A DNA stretch of 64,000 bases, taken from Rebecca billardiae RCC1528 (Eukaryota > Haptophyta). The DNA lies in assembly GCA_965240325.2 (NCBI GenBank), contig OZ251234.1, positions 1 to 64,000 on the forward strand, written 5' to 3'. Numbering within the stretch: the first letter of the stretch is position 1; the number at the start of each line of letters is the position of its first letter. Positions 22,148 through 33,425 of the stretch are shown here, one piece after another. Under the pieces are notes generated by a model. That model had not been told where the DNA came from. It saw only the letters and a list, made by a program, of their open reading frames with translations, and did no database searches. The translations under genes and the position numbers were made by a program.

Positions 22148-24934
22148 ATGGCGGAGCTCTCGACGGAGGCGCTCGAGTCGAGCCGGCTGCACCGGCAGCC
22201 GCACGAGCTGGCGAACGGCGACGCCGACGCCGACCCCGTTGCCAGCGCCGCGCGCAGCATCCCCGCGTCGCCGCAGCGCGCGGAGGCCGTCGGCGGCGGC
22301 GGCGGCGGCGTCGACGCGCTCGGCGGCGGCCTCGACGGCGAGGACGAGGCGGCGGACCCGGTGAGCGCGGCGCTGCTGAGCTCGTCGCCGCCGCGCGCGG
22401 AGCGCCTGCCCACCGGCGGCTCGCGCACGCCGCCCTCCTCCGGCGGCGCGGCCGACGGCGACGCCGCGCCGCCGCCGCCGTCGCCCAAGCCGTGGCACCA
22501 CGCGGCGACGGCGATGCACGACAACGAGTCGGCGGAGATGTCGGCGGTGTGCTCGATGCTGCAGGAGGCGGTGGCGATGCGGCAGCGCTACCAGAAGCCC
22601 GTCGCCGCCGCGCGCCGCCCGCCCGACGGCCCGCCCTCGCCCGACCCGCACTACGAGCCGTTCGGGTTCCCGCCCGAGGGGCCGCCGCCGCGCTCGCACC
22701 ACGTCTTCGAGTTCCGCAAGGGCGTGATGGCGGTGTGGGCGGCGGAGGACGAGCTGCCCTCGCTGATGCAGGAGTACGAGGCGGCGTACCGCTGCCCGCA
22801 CGACTTCAAGGCGTTCACGCTCGACGTCGGCCGGCTGCACGACATCTGCGCGTCCGGGCCGGTGTACACGTTCTGCGTGCGCCGGCTCGCGCTGCTCGAG
22901 TCGCGGTACAAGCTGCACACGATGGAGAAGGAGGTGGCCGAGCTCGCGCAGATGCGCGCGAACCCGCACCGCGACTACTACAACTGCCGCAAGGTGGACA
23001 CGCACATCCACCTCGCCGCGGCGATGAACCAGAAGCACCTGCTGCGGTTCATCAAGAAGAAGATGAAGGCCGAGCCCGACACGCCCGTGATCGCCAAGCA
23101 CGGGCACACGCTCACGCTGCGCGAGGTGTGCGACGAGCTGCGCCTCTCGCCGTACGACATCAACCTCGACTCGCTGGGCATGCACGCCGACGCCTCCACC
23201 TTCCGCCGCTTCGACAAGTTCAACCTCAAGTACAACCCGCTCGGCGACGCGTCGCTGCGCGAGATCTTCCTCAAGACGGACAACTTCATCGAGGGGCGCT
23301 ACCTCGCCGAGCTGACGCAGGAGCTGTTCGCCGACCTCGAGGAGTCCAAGTACGTGCACACGGAGTACCGCCTCTCCGTGTACGGCCGCTCGCGCGACGA
23401 GTGGGCCAAGCTCGCGCGGTGGGTCGTGTCCAACCGGCTGTACTCGCGCAACAACCGCTGGTTTGTGCAGGTGCCGCGCCTCTTCCACCTGTACGCGGCC
23501 AAGGGCGACGTGGCCTCGTTCGAGGCGTTCCTCGACAACCTGTTCGCGCCGCTCTTCGAGGCGACGCGCGACCCGGCGGCGCACCCCGAGCTGCACCTCT
23601 TCCTGCAGCAGCTCGTCGCGTTCGACTGCGTCGACGACGAGTCGAAGCCGGACGCGCCGATGCCCACCACCGAGGCCGACTGGGCGCGCGCGCAGTACCC
23701 GACCGAGCCGCGCGAGTGGACGTCGGCGACCAACCCGCACTACGCGTACTACATCTACTACCTGTACGCCAACCTGGCCGTGCTCAACCAGTTCCGCGCG
23801 GCGCGCGGCTTCTCCACCTTCGACTTCCGCCCGCACGCGGGCGAGGCGGGCGAGCCGTCGCACCTGCAGTCGACGTTCCTGTGCGCGCACGGCATCAACC
23901 ACGGGCTGATGCTGCGGCGCTCGCCGCCGCTGCAGTACCTCTTCTACCTCACGCAGATCGGCATCGCCATGTCGCCGCTCTCGAACAACATGCTCTTCTG
24001 CGAGCTCGCGCGCTCGCCCTTCCCCACCTACTTTGTGCGCGGGCTGAACGTGTGCCTCTCGACCGACGACCCCCTCATGTTCCACTACACCAAGGAGCCG
24101 CTCATGGAGGAGTTCTGCATCGCGCGGCACACGTGGCAGCTCTCGCCCGTCGACCTCGCCGAGCTCTTCCGCGCGTCCGTGCTCCAGTCGTCCTTCGAGC
24201 GCAGCGTCAAGGCGTACTGGCTCGGCGACGGCTTCTGGCGGCCGGGCGCCGCGGGCAACGACATCACGCGCACCAACGTGCCCGACATCCGGCTCGCCTT
24301 CCGCGACCAGGCGCACCGCGAGGAGCTGCAGGTCGTGTTCGAGGCGGCGGCGGCGACGCCGCTGCACTCGTCCTACTCGGCCGCGTCCGCGCACCCCAAG
24401 CCGGCCAACTGGGGGATGGTGCGCAAGGCGACGGCGAACGGCGAGCTCTTCTCCGTCGAGCTGCTCGCGAGCGCGCACGAGGAGCAGAAGCGCGTCGTGA
24501 CCGGCGGCGCCGCCGCGCGCCGCCAGTCGGTGCCCTCGCGCGTCGTGCCCAAGCACGCGACGCAGCAGCTGCCGCAGCCGCTGCTCGCCGCCGCCGCCGC
24601 CGTGCAGGCGCGCGTCGCGCAGGCGCAGCGCGAGCAGCAGGGCGTGCCCGCGACGCTCTCCGAGCCGCTGCTGCCCACGCTGCCGCGGCCCGCCGAGGCG
24701 GCGAGCGCCGCCGCCAAGGCGCGCAAGGCGGCGGCCGCCGCCAAGGCGCCGCCGGCCGAGCCGGGCGCGGACGAGCCGCGCGTGCTCGGCGTGCGGCTCT
24801 CGACCGCGGCGTCGGCCGCGGTCGCGGCCATCGCGATCGGCACGAGCGCGTTCGTGCTCGGCGCGACCGTCGCGCGCGCGCTCGCGCCGCCCGGCGCCGG
24901 CGCGCGCCGCCGCCAGCCGCGCGCCGCGCCCTGA
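22148..24934 (+). CDS. AMPD: AMP deaminase with C-terminal membrane segment
   Basis: Converts AMP to IMP and ammonia in the purine nucleotide cycle. Single exon, 928 residues. A low-complexity N-terminus (1-120) precedes the catalytic domain. Zinc-site HxH is in KVDTHIHLAAAMNQKHLLRF (H286, H288). FDFRPHAGEAGE (H563) and the signature LSTDDPLMFHYTKEPLMEEF (from residue 637, with the D640-D641 pair) are intact, as is CAHGINHG. All hallmark residues visible by eye are present, so the enzyme should be active. Unusual is the C-terminus: after an Ala/Lys-rich linker a hydrophobic stretch (SAAVAAIAIGTSAFVLGATV) lies about 15 residues from the end, followed by a basic tail. That looks like a tail anchor. 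Plant AMP deaminases (FAC1 type) instead have an N-terminal membrane anchor. Confidence 0.95.
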   Translation: MAELSTEALESSRLHRQPHELANGDADADPVASAARSIPASPQRAEAVGGGGGGVDALGGGLDGEDEAADPVSAALLSSSPPRAERLPTGGSRTPPSSGGAADGDAAPPPPSPKPWHHAATAMHDNESAEMSAVCSMLQEAVAMRQRYQKPVAAARRPPDGPPSPDPHYEPFGFPPEGPPPRSHHVFEFRKGVMAVWAAEDELPSLMQEYEAAYRCPHDFKAFTLDVGRLHDICASGPVYTFCVRRLALLESRYKLHTMEKEVAELAQMRANPHRDYYNCRKVDTHIHLAAAMNQKHLLRFIKKKMKAEPDTPVIAKHGHTLTLREVCDELRLSPYDINLDSLGMHADASTFRRFDKFNLKYNPLGDASLREIFLKTDNFIEGRYLAELTQELFADLEESKYVHTEYRLSVYGRSRDEWAKLARWVVSNRLYSRNNRWFVQVPRLFHLYAAKGDVASFEAFLDNLFAPLFEATRDPAAHPELHLFLQQLVAFDCVDDESKPDAPMPTTEADWARAQYPTEPREWTSATNPHYAYYIYYLYANLAVLNQFRAARGFSTFDFRPHAGEAGEPSHLQSTFLCAHGINHGLMLRRSPPLQYLFYLTQIGIAMSPLSNNMLFCELARSPFPTYFVRGLNVCLSTDDPLMFHYTKEPLMEEFCIARHTWQLSPVDLAELFRASVLQSSFERSVKAYWLGDGFWRPGAAGNDITRTNVPDIRLAFRDQAHREELQVVFEAAAATPLHSSYSAASAHPKPANWGMVRKATANGELFSVELLASAHEEQKRVVTGGAAARRQSVPSRVVPKHATQQLPQPLLAAAAAVQARVAQAQREQQGVPATLSEPLLPTLPRPAEAASAAAKARKAAAAAKAPPAEPGADEPRVLGVRLSTAASAAVAAIAIGTSAFVLGATVARALAPPGAGARRRQPRAAP

Positions 24935-26034
24935 CGCGCGCACGCGCGCGCTCGATTCGTCGCGCGCGCTCGCCGCGGCTGCAGCGGGTGGCGCGCGCTG
25001 CTTCACGCGACCTCGTCCGTGCAGCGGTGTCGCGTCTTTTCGTGTGCCGCAGCTGCCCGCCACTATGACCGTATGAGGCATCTGACCTGCTGTTCCGAGA
25101 CGCGGACCGCGCCGCGACGGTCGGGCCGCCCGAGGCAGCCTGAGCCTCCCTCCGGGCCAGGCCGAGCGCCGTGTAGACTGTAGTGCCTGCGACTGCTACG
25201 TTTGAGCAGTATATTCTACGGGCCTGCTCCACACCCGGGCTTGACCATCCAACGCCCGCAACGGGCGGGCGGACCGTAGTCACTCCTGCGGCCTGCGCGC
25301 TGCGGGGCCGAGCCGCGCGCCCGGGTGATCGCCGACACTCTCGGTCCGCCGACTACAATGACGACTGCTGTCCGTGCTGAGTCCGGGCCGGTCTGCGCCG
25401 CACGCCGGACGCGGGCGGGCCCGGGGCCACCGGGTCCGGCAGTCAAACCGCGCGGCGGTCCGCCACAAGGCGGCGGCGGCGTCCGGCGCGCGCTTTCCTG
25501 CCGCGCCGCGCCGACGCTCGCGGCGCATGAACGCAGGGTTGAGAGTGGGGCGTAGGGCCCGCCCGCCAGCCCTCTAGTGCGCCATACCCGATCAGCCCGT
25601 GCCGGTCCGGCAGGCCTGCGCCCGCTCACCGAGCGCTGAGCCCGCGGCCAAGGTCGGCCGGGCAGGCCGCGCTCGCTGGGTTGGCAGCCATCCTGCCCGC
25701 GTCGGGACGCTTTACGCGACGAACCCGATCTACCCGAGATACCATCAACCAAGAACGGTTCAGACCGTTCGCCGCATTGATGACTACTTGACCGTATCAA
25801 AACGAGTGGCCGCAGCGGACGGCGAATCTCAACGTTATGTAATGAGTACGCGGTGAGCAAACGTACCGGCGTACCCACCTTCTTACCTGCCTCATCCACA
25901 ACGCTTGGGAGGCATGCAAGCGAATTGAGCGGATCGAGGGTCGAGCCGCGCGGTTTGGCGCCACGGAACAAAGCGGGTAGGTAGGCGGCGTTGTGCCCTC
26001 ACCAGGGTGGCGTCATCGCGCGCATCTAGGCTCG
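24935..26034. other. 1.1-kb intergenic region, AMP deaminase to MscS-like channel
   Basis: Short open frames on both strands but nothing with protein-like order. It presumably contains the AMP deaminase 3' end and the channel promoter. An AT-richer patch lies at 25730-25860. Confidence 0.5.
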
Positions 26035-28836
26035 ATGGAGGTGCGCGAGGCATCCGACGACGAGCCGCGGCTGCCCGAGCTGGAGGCGCTGCCCGCGGCG
26101 CCGGCCCCGGCGCAGGATGCCGCGCCCGCCGCCGCCGAGGAGGGCACCGTCCAGCTCGAGTCCTTCGCCGCCGCGCTCGAGGCGGTCGAGGTGCTCCGGT
26201 CGGTCGACGACAAGCAGGCGCACGACGCCTTCAACGTCTCGGACAACATCGTGCTCGACCAGGTGGAGAACATGCTCGACGACGCGGCGCAGGACAACGA
26301 CGACGTCTCCTCCGTCGCCTCGTCCACCGACGTTCCGGGCGCGGAGAGCACCAACACGCTGCCGCAGGTGCCAAGCAGCCCGGGCCCGGGCGGGCCGGAC
26401 GAGCCGCCGGAGAAGCCCGCGCTCACCGCGCGCGCCGTCGGCGCGCACGCGCTCAAGGCGGCGAAGAGGGCGGTGCAGATGGTGTGGTACGAGACCTCGC
26501 TGCTCCTCCTGCTCGTGCCGTACGCCATCGGCTTTGTCAGCCGGCCCGAGGAGCCGCTGCGGCTGCGGTGGGACCTGTGGCTGCTGCGGCCGCTGTACGC
26601 GCTCATCCTCGCGCGCCTCGGCGTGTACGTGCTGTACGGGATCAAGGGCGCGGCCGTCGCGCTCGAGCTGCTGCCCACGCGCGCCAACATCATCGCCGAG
26701 GCCTTCCGCGGCTGGCCCGCCACGGTGCGCGCGCGCGCGCACGCGCGCGCGCGCCGCCCGGCCGCGCGCCGTGCGCGCGCGCGCTCGGCTGAGCGCCGCG
26801 CGCGCCGCCCTGCGCGCGGCGGCGCCGCAGACGATCGTCTGGCTGGGGTTCCACGCGATCTTCTACTACGCGCCCTTCTTCGACGGCGCGGCGTGGCAGC
26901 GGCTGCGCATCCCGCAGTGGCTGATCGCTGTGCAGTACTGGCTGGCCGCGCTCGCGATCACGCGCGGGCTGCTGGACGCCTCCACCGAGCGCTTCTTCCG
27001 CTCGCTCAAGGACGGCCACTTCGAGCAGCGCGTGGCGGACGCGATCATGAGCATGCGCGTGCTGCGCCTGCTCTTCTCCACCGCGCGCGCCGCGCGCACG
27101 CGCGCCGCGCAGCGCGAGCGCGCGGCGGGCGGCGCGCGCGTGACGCACGCGCGCACGAGCTCGGTGGTGGGCGGCTCGACCTCGATGACGTCGAGAATGT
27201 TCTCCAAGATGGGCGGCCGCGCGCGCACGGCGGAGGACGGCGTGGGGAGCGGCGGGCCGAGCCTGAACGACCTGCCGCTGGTGCAGCACGAGGAGCCGCC
27301 CGCGCCCGAGCAGCCCGGCGGCGGCGGCGGCGGCCGCGCCATCCCGAGCAGCGCCTCGCGCGCGCGGCTCGAGCGGCACGGCGCGCGCGGCGCGTCGCAC
27401 GGCGAGGAGTCTGAGCTGATGGTGAGCGAGGACGGCCTGTTCAAGGGCTCGCTGCTCGGCAGCCTGTCGGAGCAGCTCGAGGTGCTGCAGGGCGCGGTCG
27501 CCGCGGGCTCGGGCTTCGTCACCTCCTCCGCCGACGCGCGCAAGCGCGCGCGCCACGCCTTCACCTCGCTGCTCGCCGAGTTCCACAACGAGCTACGGCT
27601 GGCCGAGCACGCGGGCACGGTGCCGCCCGTCAGCGGCGAGGGCGTGCCCGACGGCTGCCTGCCGCGCGAGCGCCTCGTGCGCTGGTGCGTCAAGGCGACG
27701 CGGCGCAAGCGGCAGACGTTCCGCAAGAAGGTGGGCGACCGCGCGACCGCGCTCTTCCCCGCCGAGTACGTGGACGAGGAGCGCTTCACCACCGCCATCG
27801 AGGCGGCGTACCGCGAGCAGCGCTTCCTGAGCGCGAGCGTGCAGTCCTTCGACGCGCTCAACACGCACGTGCACGCCTTCCTCGTCTCGATCTGGGCGGG
27901 GGTGCTCTTCCTCGCGGGGATCTTCCTCGTGGACTGGGGCGTGGACTTCGACGCGTGGATCGTGCCCATCTCCTCCTCGCTGCTCTCCGTCGCCTTCCTG
28001 CTCGGCTGGCTGCCGTACGAGAGCGCCGCGGGCATCCTGTTCGTGCTGGTCGTGCGGCCGTACGACATCGGCGACCGCGTGCTCATCACCAACCCGGGCG
28101 TGAGCGGAGAGGGGTACGAGGGGTACACCGTCGCCAAGGTGCGCGCCGCGACGCCGCGCCGCGAGCGAGAGCCGCCGCGCCGCTCACGCCGCACGCGCCG
28201 TGGTGGTGTGTGTGTGTGTGCGTGCGTGTGTGTGTGTGTGTGTGCGTGCGTGTGTGCGTGCGGTGCGGTGCGCAGATCGGGCTGCTCTCGACGACGCTCG
28301 TCTCGTGGCAGGGCGAGATCCACACGGTGATGAACTTCACCTCGCGCAAGCTCTCGATCATCAACCTGCACCGCTCGCACAACCCGACGGTGGCGATCAC
28401 GCTGCAGGTGCCCTCGTCCACGCCCGGCCCCAAGATCTCCGAGATGATCGACGCGGTGCGCGCCTTTGTCGAGCACGCGCCCGAGGACTGGCTGTCGATC
28501 AGCTCGGGCATGATCAAGAAGGCGGACTACCGCACGGGCGTACTCGAGGTCGTGCTCTTCCTCAAGTCCGCGATGCGCCGCATCGAGGACGGCATCATCG
28601 ACCAGGCGAAGAACCGGCTGTACATGTTCATCCACGTGTACATGCAGACCGCGGGGCTCGAGTACATGCTGCCGCCGCAGAAGATCTACACCTCGATCGT
28701 CAACGAGCAGCAGCCCGCGGGCGCGTGGACGCCGAGCACGCCGCGCGCGCGGCCCGCCAGCGGCTCGGCCGGCGGCTCCGCGCTCTCGGCCAAGTGGCGG
28801 CACGTGCTCGCAAACGCCGGCGCGCGGCCGTCCTGA
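26035..28836 (+). CDS. MscS-like mechanosensitive ion channel
   Basis: Tension-gated channel of the MscS/MSL family. Exons are 26035-26724, 26831-28138 and 28276-28836 (230+436+186 codons plus stop, 852 residues). Both introns (106 and 137 nt) are phase 0 with GTGCGC donors; the second is largely a TG/CG dinucleotide run. Residues 1-145 are acidic and disordered. Hydrophobic helices lie at about 155-169, 181-206 and 231-280. A charged linker follows, then the MscS core: a helix at about 577-600 and pore-helix region SSSLLSVAFLLGWLPYESAA (about 611) leading into RPYDIGDRVLI. The beta domain GLLSTTLVSWQGEIHTVMNF is interrupted by intron 2, just before GLLSTT, the counterpart of the bacterial VxxFSTTMRT segment. 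The Ser/Pro-rich C-terminus suggests regulation. Plasma-membrane or organelle location cannot be told. Confidence 0.92.
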
Positions 28837-29095
28837 GGCGCGCGCGCCCGGCCGCGCGGCGACGCAGATGATGCGCGGCACGGACGCCCCGTCTGATTCC
28901 AATAATCAACTGCGCGGCGACCGGACGACTACTACGGCGCGCAACTCTCCATCCGCCATCATCAGCAGCAGCAGCATGATATGCATGATGTATCAGCAGC
29001 CGACGAGTGTCGGCGTCATCGTCAGCATCGTCATATTAAATAAATAAATAAATACTCATATATCGTCGATCAGCAGACTGATACTTACTACGATC

Positions 29096-29127
<32 letters not shown>

Positions 29128-29516
29128 CGTCAGCATCGATCAGCTAAATCGCGCGTCGCGTCGACAGCAATGTCAGCAGCTGACGCTGGCATCGTCGTCG
29201 CCTCGTCACCGCCGATGATTATTATATTATATATTATAATAGCAGTATAGCGCTAGTAATAATTATTAATTTAATTCCGACGCGCGATAAATCGATTGTC
29301 GCGGTCACGCTCCGGTGACTCAGACTGGCGGGCGGTGACTGCTGCGCGTATATACGACGTATATATATATATATATATAGTTACGCGGCGGTACGCGCGG
29401 CTACATTCGCTACTACGACATAGACATATAGCAGTACTTAGTCGTCGATTGTCGTGGACGTGGTAGTGATGATGCGCGCGCACTTAATAATAAGCAGCGC
29501 GGCGCACCGGGCCTAA
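28837..29516. other. AT-rich convergent spacer with microsatellites
   Basis: It lies between two convergent genes, so it should hold both 3' ends. It contains AATA tetranucleotides (29037-29055) and TA runs (29095-29125 and 29361-29379). No gene seen. Confidence 0.7.
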
Positions 29517-31027
29517 CTAGGCGGGCGAGTAGATGGCGTCGAGCTGCGCCTGCGGCGGCAGCAGCTGCGCGAGCACGTGCACGCGCAGCTCGTCGTTGAC
29601 CGCGTAGCTGCACGCGCCCACGACCACGTACGCGCCCACCCACGCCACGAGCAGCGCGTGCGCGAGCGGCAGCCGGTGCCGCCCCGAGAGCGGCGGCCGC
29701 ACAGCGCGCATCACGTGGCCGAGCTCGCAGTTGGGCGCGACGGCCGCCGCGGCGAGCGTGGCGCCGTCAAGCAGCAGGTCGGCGAGGAGCAGCAGCGCGT
29801 AGAAGAGCGCGGTGCGCTGGCCGTGCGGCAGGAAGAGCTCCAGCTGCGCACACGCGGCACGTCGAGGGGGCGGGCGCGTCGGGCGCGGGCCGCGGCCGCG
29901 GCGCGCGCGCTGGATGGCGCGCGCGCTGGATGGCGCGCGCGCGCGCGCGCGCACCAGCGGTGAGGCGGGCTGGCCGAGCAGCACGAGGCCGATGCCGGCG
30001 TAGCAGCCCGCGGCCATGCCGAGCAGCGCGTTGCCGTGCATCAGGCAGCGGTACGCGCGGAACTCGGTGCGCGTCCAGCCGAGCGGGCCGCGCGCCGCGC
30101 GCATCGCCTCGCACAGCGCGGGTGGCAGCAGCGCGGAGAGCCCCTCGACAGTCGGCATCCCGACGATCTGCCACGCGCTGCTCAGCCGCACGAGCGCGTG
30201 CGCGCCGAGGACGGCCTGCGCGCGGCGCGGCGCGGCGCGCGGCGCGCGGCTCAGCCCGCCCTGCCCCCGCGCGCACGCAGCGCGCGCGCGGCGCTTTGCG
30301 CTTTGCGCGCACACCCCGAGCTCCGCCCACGTGTGGCAGCCGGCGGTGGCGACGAGCGAGAGCATGGCCGCGGACTGCGCGTAGCTCTTGGTCGCCTCGA
30401 GCTTGAACGAGCCCACCGGCCACAGCCGCAGCACGCCGGCGAAGCACGCGCCGAGCAGCGCGCGCAGCCCGAGGAAGACGAGCGCGCGCGCGAGCGGCGC
30501 GGCGTGCCCGCCGAGTGTGCGCACCAGCCCCAGGTCGAGGTAGACCGCAGCGGACGGCGGGAACGAGCCGAGCGTCAGCAGCGCGTACGCGCAGCCGAAG
30601 CGGCGGAGGTGCTCGCGCGGCGCGGGCGGGCCGGCGACGAGCAGCCCGAACACGAGCAGCACCGCGCACGCGAACGCCGCGTGCGACCACGGCTCCGCCG
30701 CCGCCGCCGCGCGCCGCCCCCGGTCTCCCCACACGGCGCTGATGTGCACCGCCTTGGCTCCCGTGCAGAGCGTGTACAGCGCGCCGTGGATCACCACCGC
30801 CCAGCCGCCGTCGCCCGCGACGTACGAGACGAGCGCGTACCCCGCGGGCGCGCCGAAGGGCAGCAGCGCGAGCGTCGAGAGCACGTACCGCCGCGTGCTC
30901 TGCCAGGGCGAGCCCAGCGCCGCGAAGAGCGCCAGCCCGACCGCGAGCGGCATGCCGAGCAGCAAGGCGTGGCACGCGCGCGTGGGCGCCCAGCGCAGCT
31001 CTGACAGCACGGCGAGGTGCGCGGGCC

Positions 31028-31058
<31 letters not shown>

Positions 31059-31651
31059 GCGCGGCGGCGCGCGCTCGCCCTCCTTCGCGCCGCCCGCGCC
31101 GTGGGGCGCGATCTGCGCGCCCTGCGGCGCGAGCGCGCGCGGCAGGAGCGACGGAGGCGAGGGCGCGCCCAGCGGCGCCGGCGCGTCGCGCGGCGTGCGC
31201 GGGTCCGAGTTGATCTGCTGGATGCCGAGGATCTGGTCGATCGAGTTGCGCCGCCCGCTCACCGACTGCCGGTCCTCGCCGCGCCGCCTCGCGCCGCGCG
31301 GCGACGGCCAGCGCTCGGACGAGCCGCCGGCGCGCGCGTCCGAGCGCACGGGCTCCTGCGGGCGCGCGGCGTGCGCGCGCGCGGCGGCGGCGTGCGCGCG
31401 GCTGAGCGCGCGCGCGCGCGCGTGCGAGCGGGCGCCCGCGCCGCGCGCGCGCTCACCGGCACGAGCGCCTCCGCGTTCAGCGCGTCCGCCCAGACGGTGA
31501 GCAGGTCGCGCCGCCACGCAAAGAAGCTCACGCCCTCGCGCCGCACGGGCAGGATGATCGCGCTCTCGTGCTGCGTGCGCCGGCGCACGTGGCGCTCGGG
31601 GAGCCCGCCCTGCGGGAGCCTGACCTCGTGGTGCGCCGCCGTGTCCGCCAT
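29517..31651 (-). CDS. Polytopic membrane protein of unknown function, four exons
   Basis: Exons are complement 31457-31651, 30315-31355, 29955-30215 and 29517-29843 (65+347+87+108 codons plus stop, 607 residues). All three introns (101, 99 and 111 nt) are phase 0 with GTGAGC, GTGTGC and GTGCGC donors. The protein starts MADTAAHHEVRLPQGG. A soluble N-terminal region of about 180 residues includes the motif-like NSIDQILGIQQINSDPRTP. Roughly nine hydrophobic helices follow, among them LLLGMPLAVGLALFAALG, WAVVIHGALYTLCTGAKAVH, FACAVLLVFGLLVAG, ALLGMAAGCYAGIGLVLLG and ALLVAWVGAYVVVGACSYAV. No signal peptide. I do not recognise the family; transporter or scaffold roles are both possible. Confidence 0.75.
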
Positions 31652-32183
31652 CGCCGGCGCCGCGAGCGTGCGGGCCTCGCCGAGCGGGTGGCGAGCGCCG
31701 GCCCCCTGCTGTTGCTGCTGATCAAAGGTTCGATCAAGGTTGAAGGTGCACTGCTACTAAGGTGTTCATGATGAGTCTGTGACGATTTCTGAGATTGATT
31801 TGCGTCCACGACCTCTATTCACCGAGCTGGAAACGTTACAACATCGAACCCAGCAAGTCAGGCAGCAATCGTTTCCCTGCTTCGAAATTGAAAATAGTCG
31901 GACGAACTGCCCCTCCGGCAAGTGACAAGTCCAAGGCCACTGAGCGCGACCCGGATGAGCGGCTGCGCACTGCGAAGGTCTCGCGGAATGACTTTAGAAG
32001 TATACTGCTCGCCGGACTCAGCCGTCATCGCGCCGTTCGCCGTCTCAGTCGTGCCGACAGTCTGACCCTGGCATCAAATCATCAATGACCGAGTGTCACA
32101 GGCGGTCTGATTGGCGCAGCAGTCCCGCCGCCAGTGCTCGACACGCTCGCGGGCTCGCGGCCGCGCTGCGGCGCCGCACGCGC
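31652..32183. other. Spacer upstream of the polytopic membrane gene
   Basis: About 530 bp, AT-richer than the genes. Holds the 5' flank of the minus-strand gene starting at 31651 and the 3' flank of the Rab gene. Contains one TATACTG motif at 32001. No gene recognised. Confidence 0.5.
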
Positions 32184-33097
32184 TCAGAACAGGTTGGCGC
32201 AGCACTTGGGCGTGGCCTTGGCGCCCCTCGTGCCGGGCTCCATGCTGAACGTGCGCGGCCCCTCCGCCGCGCCCTGCTGCCGCAGCGGCGCCTTGGCCTT
32301 CATCTCTCGCGCGACCGCGAGGAAGGCGTCCTCGACGCCCAGCCCCGCCTTGGCGCTCGTCTGGTGGTGCGCCATGCGGTGGTCGGCGCAGAGGCCGAGC
32401 GCCGTGTCGAGCGGCACTTGCCGCTGCGCCTCGGGCACGTCGCACTTGTTGCCGAACAGCGCGATCGCCGCGTCCTCCGGCGCGTGCCCGCGCACCTCGT
32501 CCAGCCAGTCGGGCACGTGCTCGAAGCTCTCGGCCGAGTCGACCGCGTACACGAGGATCACGCCGTGCGCGCCGCGGTAGTAGTTGGAGACGATCGAGCG
32601 GAAGCGGTCCTGCCCCGCCGTGTCCCAGATCTGCAGCTTGCACCGCTGCGCGCGCGGCCGCGCGGCGGCGGGGGGCGCGTCGCCGCGCCGCGCCGCGCGT
32701 GAGCCGCGGCGCCGAGCGCGCGCGCATGCGACTCGCCGCGCGGCGCGCTCGCGCGTGTGCCGCCGCGCGGCGCGGCGGCCACCGCCGCCGCGCGGCGCAC
32801 CTTGCCGTCGAGATCGAGCGTGCGAATCTTGAAGTCCACGCCGATCGTGGCGGTGTACGACGGGTTGAACGTGTTGTCCGCGTACCTGAGGATGATGGAC
32901 GACTTGCCCACGCCCGAGTCGCCCGCCACCACGACCTTGAAGGTGTGGTCGTACCGCTCGCGCGCGGTGGCGCTGCGCTGGAGGACGTCGCCTGCCGAGC
33001 TCAGCGGCGCGCGCGCGAGCACACCGAGCGCCACGGCGAGCACGGCCAGCCCGCGCGGGGTGCCCGGCGCGCGCTGCGCCGCGGCCGAGGCAGCCAT
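32184..33097 (-). CDS. Rab-family small GTPase
   Basis: Vesicle-trafficking GTPase. Exons are complement 32802-33097 plus 32801 (297 nt) and 32184-32645, 252 residues; the 155-nt intron (32646-32800) is phase 0 and splits the domain between LDGK and [12 protein letters not shown]. All GTPase motifs are intact: GDSGVGKS (59-66), switch I T84 in [16 protein letters not shown] (106-111), NKCD (165-168) and TSAK (195-198). The IGVDFKIRT and [22 protein letters not shown] segments place it near the Rab1/Rab8 group. Two oddities: an N-terminal extension of about 50 residues with a hydrophobic run ([13 protein letters not shown]) that looks like a signal sequence, and a C-terminus KCCANLF, in which the CC pair is followed by four residues rather than being terminal. 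The ATG is the only one upstream of the P-loop in frame. Confidence 0.93.
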
Positions 33098-33425
33098 CGT
33101 CGCGCGGGTGACGTGTTCCCGACTTCGTCATTCCGCCGCCCCACTTTCATCAGAACGACCTCGAAAATGAAAAACAATGACGACGTTTTGTGGACGACGG
33201 TGGGGCGAGGACGACGGGCGCTGGCGCGCCGCGAGGCGGCCGCAGCCCTCATCCAGGCCTCGCAGGCGGACGGCTGAACGAATTTTTCCGGCGGCGCTAC
33301 CATCGGCGACGGCTTCATGGGCGGTGACAGTTGGCGGGCGTCAATCTCGCCTGCCTGAGCTGTGTGCGTCTCTTATTCTTAGTATACTGTACCGGGGTCG
33401 AGAAAAAGGGGGCGGGAGACGGGCG
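33098..33425. promoter_or_regulatory. Divergent spacer between Rab and glycosyltransferase genes
   Basis: 327 bp between two divergent start codons, AT-richer than the coding flanks. A TATACTGTA motif at 33381 lies 45 bp before the plus-strand ATG and is a candidate TATA-like element. A shared bidirectional promoter region is inferred from spacing. Confidence 0.5.

Noticed and set aside
28200-28275. TG/CG run read as a Cys-Val repeat in the channel protein
   Set aside because: It lies in intron 2. Splicing from 28138 to 28276 restores the MscS beta-domain order.
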